Source: Amycolatopsis eburnea (GTDB lineage: Bacteria; Actinomycetota; Actinomycetes; Mycobacteriales; Pseudonocardiaceae). From it: a DNA stretch of 64,000 bases. Made by a program: the position numbers and the translations under genes. The DNA is taken from positions 310,001 through 374,000 of the forward strand of contig NZ_RSEC01000063.1 of the NCBI RefSeq assembly GCF_003937945.1. Direction: 5' to 3'. Positions 58,077-64,000 of the stretch are shown here, one piece after another; positions within the stretch are counted from its first letter, which is position 1; every line of letters starts with the position of its first letter. Below the pieces are notes generated by a model. That model searched no databases and was not told where the DNA came from. It saw only the letters and a program-made list of their open reading frames with translations.

Positions 58077-59021
58077 GTGCGCCGGACCGCCCTTCTCGCC
58101 GCCGTCGTCATCGCCGCGTTCACCGCCGCCCCCGCCCAAGCCGCGGACGCCTCGGTCAGCGTGCTCAGCTTCAACCTCTGGCAGCTGCCGTGGATCGCCA
58201 ACCCGAACACGGCCGACAAGGAGGCCAGGGCACAGGCGGCCGAGCACGTCATCCGCGGCCAGGACACCGACGTCGTCGTGCTCGAAGAGGCGTTCAGCGC
58301 GCAGGCCGAAGACCTGCGCGACCGCCTCGCCGACGCCTATCCGTTCCAGACCCCGCTGGTCGGCCAGTACTGCTCGGCGTCGGCGGGCTGGTCGAGCGTG
58401 AGCGGGAACTGCTCGGCCTCGCCGTTCGTCGTCAACGGCGGCGTCACCGTGCTCAGCAAGTACCCGATCACCGAGAAGCACCAGCTCGTCTACCGGAACT
58501 CCTACTCCGGCACGGCGGACTACCTGGCGAACAAGGGCGCCGCGCTGGTCCGGATCGCCGCCCACGGCAAGGCGCTCTGGCTCGCGGGCACGCACCTGCA
58601 GGCCGACGAAGGACCCGAGACGCTGCCGAAGGCGCACGAGGTCCGGATGGCGCAGCTGGGCGAACTCCGCGACCTGACCGCGGCCCGCGTCCCGGCCGGG
58701 GACGCCGTGGCGGTCGCCGGTGACCTCAACATCGAGTACTGGGCCGGGCAGGGCCGCCGCGACGCCGCCGGGCGCACCCAGGCCGAGCAGGGCGAAGCGG
58801 CGCTCGGCGGCACGCTGCGGACCACCGGAGCGGGGGAGTACACCTTCGACGCGGCGACCAACCCGGCCGCGGCGAAGTCCGTCCCGGCGACCTACCGCGA
58901 TTCGCTGGACTACGTCGGCTCGGTGCGACGCGCCGAGGTCGGCCCGGTACGGCTGGTGCATTACGACGGTGGCACGATTCCCTCCGACCACTACCCGGTG
59001 CGGGCCGAGATCCACTACTGA
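58077..59021 (+). CDS. Secreted sphingomyelinase C-type phosphodiesterase
   Basis: 314 residues from a GTG at 58077 (AAAGGA upstream). A signal peptide (VRRTALLAAVVIAAFTAAPAQA) precedes the endonuclease/exonuclease/phosphatase fold. Motifs in order: SVLSFNLWQLPW (metal Asn), VVVLEEAF (metal Glu), GVTVLSKYPI, LWLAGTHLQADEGPE, AVAGDLNIEYW (Asp-Asn pair), YRDSLDYVG and IPSDHYPVRAEI (catalytic His). This order and the two-Cys QYCSASAGWSSVSGNC loop fit bacterial neutral sphingomyelinases. It would split sphingomyelin to ceramide and phosphocholine, feeding the ceramidase encoded just upstream. A related phospholipase C activity is the main alternative. Confidence 0.88.
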   Translation: MRRTALLAAVVIAAFTAAPAQAADASVSVLSFNLWQLPWIANPNTADKEARAQAAEHVIRGQDTDVVVLEEAFSAQAEDLRDRLADAYPFQTPLVGQYCSASAGWSSVSGNCSASPFVVNGGVTVLSKYPITEKHQLVYRNSYSGTADYLANKGAALVRIAAHGKALWLAGTHLQADEGPETLPKAHEVRMAQLGELRDLTAARVPAGDAVAVAGDLNIEYWAGQGRRDAAGRTQAEQGEAALGGTLRTTGAGEYTFDAATNPAAAKSVPATYRDSLDYVGSVRRAEVGPVRLVHYDGGTIPSDHYPVRAEIHY

Positions 59022-59055
59022 TCGCAGCATCGGGATCCGCTCTGCGAGGAGGACC

Positions 59056-60369
59056 ATGGCGACGCTGTCCGGCCGGACGAGGTTCCGCTATTCGCTCGGC
59101 TCGTTCGTCACCGGGTCCTTCGGCACGGTCCCGGGCCTGGTCCTGGTCAAGTACCTGACCGACACGATGGCCGTGCCCGCGGGCTGGGCCGCCGCGATCG
59201 TGTTCGTGCCCAAGGCCTGGGACGTGCTGTTCAACCCGATCGCGGGCCGGCTTTCGGACGCCGACCTCATCAAGACCGGCAGCCGGCGGCGCTTCCTGCT
59301 GATCGGCGGCATCGGCGTGGCGATCCTCTTCGCCGCGATGTTCGCCCACCCCGGGTTCGGGAAACCGCTGCCGGACGCGCTGTACGTGGCGATCGCCTTC
59401 GCCGCGTGCGCCACGGCGTACGCGCTGTTCCAGGTGCCGTTCAACGCGCTGCCCGCCGAGCTGACCGAAGACGCGACCGAGCGCACGAAGCTCACCAGCG
59501 TCCGGATCGGCGTGCTGGCCGTGACGATCCTGGTCTGCGGCGGCGGGGCCCCGGCGATCAGCACCGGCATCGGCGGGGTCACCGGCTACCGGGTGATGGC
59601 CGTGGTGATCGGGCTGATCGTGCTGGCCGCGACGCTGCTGGTGTACTTCGGGCTCAAGGACGCGCCGGTCGGGTCGCTGCGGCCGAACACCGTGAGCCTC
59701 AAGGAGCTGGTGCGGACGCTGGCCGGCTGGCGGCCGTTCCGCTGGCTGCTCGGCACGTACTTCATCCAGGCGCTGGGCATCGGCACGGTGCTCGCCGCCA
59801 TCCCGTTCTTCGCCCAGCGCATCCTCGGCAGCGAGGGCTACGGCACGATCCTGTTCGTCATCTTCGTCGGCCCGGCGCTGGTCACCATGCCGCTGTGGCC
59901 GCGCCTCGGCGACCGCGTCGGCAAGCTCAACGGCTTCCGGCTGGCCACCGCGGCCTTCGCGATCGGCCTGCTGGGCCTGGTGTTCGCGCAGTCGATCCCG
60001 CTGTTCGTGTCCTTCGTGTTCGTCGCGCTGTGCGGGGTCGGCTACGCGGGGATCTCGGTGTTCCCGCTGGCGATCCTGCCCGACCTGATCACGGCGGAGG
60101 AGGAGCGCACCGGCGAGACGCGCGCCGGGATCGCGGCCGGCGTGTGGACCGCGGGGGAGACGCTCGGGCTGGCCTTCGGTGGCGGCCTGTGGGCGCTCAT
60201 CCTGGCGTTCGGCGGCTACGTGTCGAGCACGGACGCCACGGCTTTCCAGCCCGACAGCGCGATCGTGGCGATCCTGGTCGGCTCGTCGATCATCCCCGGC
60301 GTGCTCATCGCGCTGGCCCTGCCGCTGCTGCGGCGCAAGGTCCTGGAGCCGCGCCATGAACCCGCCTGA
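59056..60369 (+). CDS. MFS_2/GPH-type transporter in the sphingolipid operon
   Basis: 437 residues from an ATG with GAGGAGG upstream. About twelve membrane segments are visible. The N-terminal pattern YSLGSFVTGSFGTVPGLVLVKYLTD and FNPIAGRLSDADLIKTGSRRRFLLIGG, and FQVPFNALPAELTEDATERTKLTSVRIG, are the marks of the GPH/MFS_2 family (MelB type), which in animals includes the lysolipid and sphingosine-1-phosphate carrier MFSD2. Bacterial members usually carry sugars. Its place between sphingomyelinase and an S1P-lyase-like gene suggests uptake of a sphingoid base or another breakdown product; this is inference from context. It overlaps the next gene by 14 bases. Confidence 0.85.
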   Translation: MATLSGRTRFRYSLGSFVTGSFGTVPGLVLVKYLTDTMAVPAGWAAAIVFVPKAWDVLFNPIAGRLSDADLIKTGSRRRFLLIGGIGVAILFAAMFAHPGFGKPLPDALYVAIAFAACATAYALFQVPFNALPAELTEDATERTKLTSVRIGVLAVTILVCGGGAPAISTGIGGVTGYRVMAVVIGLIVLAATLLVYFGLKDAPVGSLRPNTVSLKELVRTLAGWRPFRWLLGTYFIQALGIGTVLAAIPFFAQRILGSEGYGTILFVIFVGPALVTMPLWPRLGDRVGKLNGFRLATAAFAIGLLGLVFAQSIPLFVSFVFVALCGVGYAGISVFPLAILPDLITAEEERTGETRAGIAAGVWTAGETLGLAFGGGLWALILAFGGYVSSTDATAFQPDSAIVAILVGSSIIPGVLIALALPLLRRKVLEPRHEPA

Positions 60370-61771
60370 GGACGTCCTCGCGGCACTGCGGGAACTGCGC
60401 GCGGGCGACCTCCCGACCCACGGCGGCCGCACCCTCGCCTACGTGTACGACAGCGGGCTGTCCGAAGTGGACTCCCTCGGCGCGGCCGCGCACGCGCTGG
60501 CGTCGTCGGCCAACGGCCTCGACCCGACGGCGTTCCCGAGCTTGCTGCGCATGGAGAACGACCTCGTCGCGGAGGCCGCCGCGTTGCTCGGCGACGTGCC
60601 GGGCGTGGTCGGCTCGGTGACGTCCGGGGGAACCGAGTCGTGCCTGCTGGCGGTGCTGGCCGCCCGCGACGCCCACCCTTCGATCACTTCGCCGTCGATC
60701 GTGCTGCCGACGACCGCCCACGCGGCGTTCCACAAGGCGGCCCACCTGTTCGGGCTGCGCCGGATCGACGTGCCGGTGGACCCGGAGACCTTCCGCGCGG
60801 ACCCGGCCGCGATGGCGGCGGCGATCGACGACTCGACGGTCCTGGTGGTGGCGAGTGCGCCGTCGTACGCGCACGGCGTCCTCGACCCGATCGCTCCGAT
60901 CGCGGCGGCGGCACTTGACCGCGGCGTCCGGATGCACGTCGACGCGTGCATCGGCGGCTGGGTCCTGCCGTACTTCGCGCGGCTCGGTGCGGACGTGCCG
61001 CCGTTCGACTTCCGCGTCCCCGGCGTGACGAGCATTTCGGTGGACCTGCACAAGTACGCGTACTGCCCGAAGGGCACGTCGGTGCTGCTGCACGCGTCGG
61101 CGGAACTGCGGCGCTCGCACTACTTCGCGAGCGCGGCCTGGCCCGGCTACACGATGCTGAACACGACGATCCAGAGCACACGCTCGGGAGGTCCGCTGGC
61201 GGCGGCGTGGGCGGTGGTCCGCCACCTCGGCCCCGAGGGGTACCTCTCGCTGGCCGAGTCGACGCGTTCGGCGGTGGCGCGCATCCGGGCCGGGATCGGC
61301 GACATCGACGGGCTGCGGGTGCTCGGCGACCCGGTGTCGACGCTGATCGCGTTCACCGGCGACGACGGCTTCGACCTGTTCACGGTGGCGGACGAGATGA
61401 AGGCCCGCGGCTGGTACGTCCAGCCGCAGTTCGCCCACCTGGCGTCGCCGGTGAACCTCCACCTGACGGTGACGGCGGCGAACCACGGCAGCGAGAAGGA
61501 GTTCCTGAACGACCTCGCGGCCTCGGTCGACGCGGCCCGCGCTTCCGGCCCGGTGGTCGTCGACCCGGCCGTGGCCGAGTTCGTGGCGGCCCTGGACCCG
61601 GCCACCCTGACGCCGGAACAGTTCGCGGGCCTGCTCGCGGCCGCGGGTCTCGGCGGCGCTTCGGGCCTCCCGGACCGGATGGCCTCGATCAACGCGCTCC
61701 TCGCAACGGCACCGGCGCCGTTGCGGGAGCGCCTCCTGCTGGAGTTCCTGGGCGCGCTCTACACGCCCTGA
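60356..61771 (+). CDS. PLP-dependent sphingosine-1-phosphate lyase-like decarboxylase-fold enzyme
   Basis: 471 residues from the ATG at 60356. It is a group II decarboxylase-fold PLP enzyme: GVVGSVTSGGTESCLLAVLAAR (phosphate/PLP loop), SIVLPTTAHAAFHKAAHLFG, VRMHVDACIGGWVLPYF (PLP Asp) and SISVDLHKYAYCPKGTSVLL with the Schiff-base Lys233. The DLHKY-x-x-PKG form is that of sphingosine-1-phosphate lyases rather than glutamate or aromatic decarboxylases. S1P lyase cleaves phosphorylated sphingoid base to an aldehyde and phosphoethanolamine. The operon (sphingomyelinase, ceramidase, transporter) strongly supports this. No sphingosine kinase is present. The C-terminal 70 residues are an extension of unknown role. 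It ends at a hairpin that an IS element has split. Confidence 0.88.
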   Translation: MNPPEDVLAALRELRAGDLPTHGGRTLAYVYDSGLSEVDSLGAAAHALASSANGLDPTAFPSLLRMENDLVAEAAALLGDVPGVVGSVTSGGTESCLLAVLAARDAHPSITSPSIVLPTTAHAAFHKAAHLFGLRRIDVPVDPETFRADPAAMAAAIDDSTVLVVASAPSYAHGVLDPIAPIAAAALDRGVRMHVDACIGGWVLPYFARLGADVPPFDFRVPGVTSISVDLHKYAYCPKGTSVLLHASAELRRSHYFASAAWPGYTMLNTTIQSTRSGGPLAAAWAVVRHLGPEGYLSLAESTRSAVARIRAGIGDIDGLRVLGDPVSTLIAFTGDDGFDLFTVADEMKARGWYVQPQFAHLASPVNLHLTVTAANHGSEKEFLNDLAASVDAARASGPVVVDPAVAEFVAALDPATLTPEQFAGLLAAAGLGGASGLPDRMASINALLATAPAPLRERLLLEFLGALYTP

Positions 61772-61774
61772 CAA

Positions 61775-61827
61775 GTGCCGTTAAGGCCACCTTACGGGCG
61801 TCAGACGCCCGTAAGGTGGCCTTAACG
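61775..61827. terminator. Hairpin after the sphingolipid operon, split by the ISL3 insertion
   Basis: The left arm (61775-61802, starting GTGCCGTTAAGGCCACC) is followed by a one-base loop and a right arm whose first 24 bases are intact (61804-61827). The missing last four bases, GCAC, lie on the far side of the IS at 63248-63251. Before the insertion it was a perfect 28-bp-arm hairpin three bases after the lyase stop, probably a terminator. Confidence 0.85.
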
Positions 61828-63239
61828 GGCTCTTTGCACCGATGTGTGGGTGGTTGAGCGTGGCGTGAGGGCGCACGCCGTTGTCCGGCTTAGTTTCTGG
61901 CTTGTCGAGAGTCAGGAACGAAGTGATCGGAGAACGGCGTGCGCAAAGCCAGTCTATGGCAGCGGTTGTTCGACCTGGAACGAGCCGTGGTCGAAGATGT
62001 CGAGTTCGATCCCGGGCAGGTCGTGGTGGTGCATGCCCGGCCGGTGGCGCGGGCCCGACGCCGGTGCGGATGCTGTGGTGCACGCTGCCCGCGTTTCGAC
62101 CGGGGCAGCGGACGGCGCCGGTGGCGGGCGCTGGATCTGGGCACCGTGCAGGCGTTCATCGAAGCCGACGCACCCCGAGTGCGATGCCCGCGGCACGGGG
62201 TGATCGTCGCGGCGGTGCCCTGGGCCCGCCACGGCGCGGGGCATACCCGCGCCTTCGACGACACGGTGGCGTGGCTGGCCTGCCACACCTCCAAGTCGGC
62301 AGTGCGAGCGTTGATGAGGATCGCCTGGCCCACAGTCGGGGCGATCATCACCCGGGTGTCCGCCGACATCGACGCCCGGACCGACCGGCTCGACGGGCTG
62401 CGCAGAATCGGGATCGACGAGATCTCCTACCGGCGCGGCCAGCTGTTTTTGACCGCGGTAGTCGACCACGACACCCGCCGGCTGGTCTGGCTCGGTGAAG
62501 GCCGCACCAAAGCGACCTTGCATGCCTTCTTCGACCAGCTCGGCGACGAGCGCTCCGCACGGATCACCGAGGTCACCGCCGACGCCGCGCACTACATCGC
62601 CGCCGTGGTCGCCGACCGGGCGCCGCAGGCGGTGCGGTGCGCGGACCCGTTCCATGTCGTGCAGTGGGCCACCCACGAGCTGGATCTGGTGCGGCGACGG
62701 ATCTGGAACCAGGCCCGCAACGCCCCCGGCGGGCGTGGGCGCCCACGCGAGGGACGGTCGCAGGAATCGGCCGGGGACGCCCGCACACTGCAACGATCCC
62801 GTTACACGCTCTGGAAAAACCCTGAAGATCTCACCGGCCGGCAACAAGCCAAGCTGGACTGGATCGCCACCGCGGCACCCGAACTGCACCGGGCCTACCT
62901 GCTCAAAGAAGGCCTCCGGTCAGTCTTCGCAGTCGGCGGCACCGAGGGCATCGAAGGCCTGACCCGTTGGCTGTCCTGGGCGCAACGCTGCCGGATCGAG
63001 GAGTTCGTCCGGCTGGGCCGCAAGGTCCGCCGCCAGCTCGACCCGATCCACGCCAGCCTCCGTCTTGGCCTGTCCAACGCGCTGCTGGAAGCCACCAACA
63101 CCAAAATCCGGCTCCTCACCCGCATCGCCTACGGATTCCGCACACCCCGTTCCCTGATGGCGCTGGCCATGCTCGCCCTCGGCGGTCACCGACCCGACCT
63201 CCCAGGCCGGTGACCACCCACAGATCAATACGAAGAGCC
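61828..63239 (+). mobile_element. ISL3-family insertion sequence, complete
   Basis: A 1,412-bp element starts GGCTCTTTGCACCGATGTG and ends with the imperfect complement (reverse end reads GGCTCTTCGTATTGATCTG), 21 of 26 terminal bases matching. It is flanked by an 8-bp target duplication, CCTTAACG at 61820-61827 and 63240-63247, the size known for ISL3. It carries one intact transposase gene. The clean ends and duplication suggest a recent insertion. Confidence 0.93.
61939..63213 (+). CDS. ISL3-family DDE transposase
   Basis: 424 residues from the GTG at 61939, uninterrupted. The N-terminus has the ISL3 zinc-finger pattern (RCGCCGARCPRFDRGSGRRRWRALDL and later RVRCPRHG) for end binding. A helix-turn-helix region follows (SKSAVRALMRIAWPTVGAIITRV). 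The catalytic triad is read as Asp in RIGIDEISYRRGQLFLTAVVD, Asp in VRCADPFHVVQWATHELD and Glu in NALLEATNTKIRLLTRIAYG. All appear intact, so the element may still be active. It lies wholly within the element with 8-bp target duplications that has interrupted the hairpin behind the sphingolipid operon. Confidence 0.95.
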   Translation: MRKASLWQRLFDLERAVVEDVEFDPGQVVVVHARPVARARRRCGCCGARCPRFDRGSGRRRWRALDLGTVQAFIEADAPRVRCPRHGVIVAAVPWARHGAGHTRAFDDTVAWLACHTSKSAVRALMRIAWPTVGAIITRVSADIDARTDRLDGLRRIGIDEISYRRGQLFLTAVVDHDTRRLVWLGEGRTKATLHAFFDQLGDERSARITEVTADAAHYIAAVVADRAPQAVRCADPFHVVQWATHELDLVRRRIWNQARNAPGGRGRPREGRSQESAGDARTLQRSRYTLWKNPEDLTGRQQAKLDWIATAAPELHRAYLLKEGLRSVFAVGGTEGIEGLTRWLSWAQRCRIEEFVRLGRKVRRQLDPIHASLRLGLSNALLEATNTKIRLLTRIAYGFRTPRSLMALAMLALGGHRPDLPGR

Positions 63240-63256
63240 CCTTAACGGCACGGGGC

Positions 63257-63529
63257 CTACTGGTTCCGCGAAGCCAGACCCGCCGGAGCGGACTTGACCG
63301 CCGCGTGGATCGCGTCCGCCAGGGCGAGAGCGTCTTCTTCCGTGAGTTCCAGCGCGACCCGCGCCGACGCGCCCAGCTCCGGGTTGCGGAAGTCGATGTT
63401 CACCGTGTGCCCGTACGGCGCGTGGACCGGGTGGTCCACGTACACGGTTCCCTCGCTCAGCCGGAACCAGCCGCGGGCGCCCTTGCCGCTGCCTTCGAGG
63501 GCGAACTTCTCGGTCAGGTAAGTGCACAT
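63257..63529 (-). CDS. Small conserved protein (DUF6295-like)
   Basis: 90 residues from the ATG at 63529 with GAGGA upstream (MCTYLTEKFALEGSGKGARG). The middle reads WFRLSEGTVYVDHPVHAPYG, then HTVNIDFRNPELGASARVALEL, a soluble beta-rich protein without signal or membrane segment. From memory it matches the DUF6295 group of actinobacteria, whose function is unknown. It starts 11 bases after the stop of the dienelactone hydrolase, so it is probably the second gene of that operon. The ISL3 element lies just downstream of its stop. Confidence 0.75.
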   Translation of the reverse strand: MCTYLTEKFALEGSGKGARGWFRLSEGTVYVDHPVHAPYGHTVNIDFRNPELGASARVALELTEEDALALADAIHAAVKSAPAGLASRNQ

Positions 63530-63540
63530 GGCGAGTCCTC

Positions 63541-64000
63541 TCAGGCGGCGAGCGTGCGGGCGTAGAAGTCGAAGATGCGTTGCCAGCCGTCCGTCGCGGC
63601 TTCCGGGCGGTAGCTCGGGCGGTCGACCGAGAAGAACGAGTGGCCGGCGCCCGCGTAGGTGTGGAACTCGTGCTCCTTGCCCAGCTTCTCCAGCTCCGCC
63701 GCCAGCACGGCGACCTCGTCCGGGCCGGGGAACTGGTCCTCGGCGCCGAAGAGGCCCAGCAGCGGACACGACAGCTGCGGCGCCAGGCCGAGCAGCGGCT
63801 TCATCTGCTTCATGGCCTCCGGCGGGTCGTTGACGACGAACGCGCCGTAGCAGTCGACCGCCGCGTCGAGGTCCAGCGAACACCCGGCGAGGAAGGCCTG
63901 GCGCCCGCCCGAGCAGTGGCCGATCACGCCGATGCGGCCGTTCGCGTTCTCCAGCGCGCGCAGGTAGTCCGCCGCACCGGCGACGTCGCCGACCAGGCGG
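63541..64000 (-). CDS. Dienelactone hydrolase family protein (C-terminal part)
   Basis: The last 153 codons are in view; the N-terminus lies beyond the window. The nucleophile elbow is GVIGHCSGGRQAFL with Cys as nucleophile, as in dienelactone hydrolases rather than the Ser of most esterases. The other triad members fit FGAEDQFPGPDE (Asp) and YAGAGHSFFSVDRPSY (His). The family hydrolyses dienelactone in chlorocatechol breakdown, but many members act on other esters or carboxymethyl compounds, so the substrate is open. The upstream visible part reads RLVGDVAGAADYLRALENA. It is followed by the small DUF6295-like gene. Confidence 0.9.
   Translation of the reverse strand, partial: RLVGDVAGAADYLRALENANGRIGVIGHCSGGRQAFLAGCSLDLDAAVDCYGAFVVNDPPEAMKQMKPLLGLAPQLSCPLLGLFGAEDQFPGPDEVAVLAAELEKLGKEHEFHTYAGAGHSFFSVDRPSYRPEAATDGWQRIFDFYARTLAA

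Overview
This is 64 kb of very GC-rich DNA with dense, often overlapping genes, many GTG starts and almost every third codon position G or C. Together with IdeR/DmdR-type iron boxes, a DasR-type operator, DinB-fold (mycothiol-type) proteins and an F420-type oxidoreductase, this points to an actinomycete, most likely a Pseudonocardiaceae member such as Amycolatopsis. The genus is an inference from style and gene content.

Layout. 1-4.7 kb: start of a secreted carbohydrate-binding protein under a perfect DasR-like palindrome, a PaaX-type regulator with an enoyl-CoA hydratase, an ABC-F ATPase and a GNAT acetyltransferase. 4.7-9.9 kb: alpha-galactoside use (GH36 alpha-galactosidase, sugar-binding lipoprotein, two permeases, no ATPase). 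9.9-40.2 kb: a complete hydroxamate siderophore locus. 40.2-46.1 kb: accessory genes, including a single-chain PheRS-like protein, a TetR/oxidoreductase pair and a LysR gene. 46.1-50.6 kb: sulfur and sulfonate use (MBL hydrolase, SsuC-B-A-D). 50.6-55.9 kb: a membrane protein, IclR and TetR regulators, an MpaB-type oxygenase and a luciferase-like oxidoreductase. 56.0-61.8 kb: a four-gene sphingolipid catabolic operon (ceramidase, sphingomyelinase, MFS transporter, S1P-lyase-like enzyme). 61.8-63.2 kb: an intact ISL3-type insertion sequence. 63.2-64 kb: a small conserved protein and a dienelactone hydrolase cut by the window end.

The siderophore locus is the centrepiece. An ornithine N5-hydroxylase and a formyltransferase make the hydroxamate building block. 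A 6,065-residue NRPS is read as partial C-A-MT-T / C-A-MT-T / C-A-MT-T / C-A-T / C-A-T. An aspartate 1-decarboxylase (PanD) follows the NRPS with a 2-base gap. An MbtH protein, a binding lipoprotein, two FecCD permeases, a FecE ATPase and a heterodimeric ABC transporter complete it. My hand-read specificity code of the fourth A domain lacks the usual Asp235 and resembles the beta-alanine code, which explains the PanD gene. I predict an N-methylated, beta-alanine-containing pentapeptide hydroxamate siderophore. Six iron-box matches lie before the transcription units of this locus.

The window is also rich in short palindromic elements. The same 24-base palindrome that forms a hairpin between two genes near 4.7 kb sits in frame inside two NRPS methyltransferase domains, and a different hairpin sits in frame elsewhere in the NRPS. 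A nested set with a MITE-like 174-bp unit follows mbtH, and the ISL3 element has split a 28-bp-arm hairpin. No rRNA, tRNA or CRISPR array was seen.
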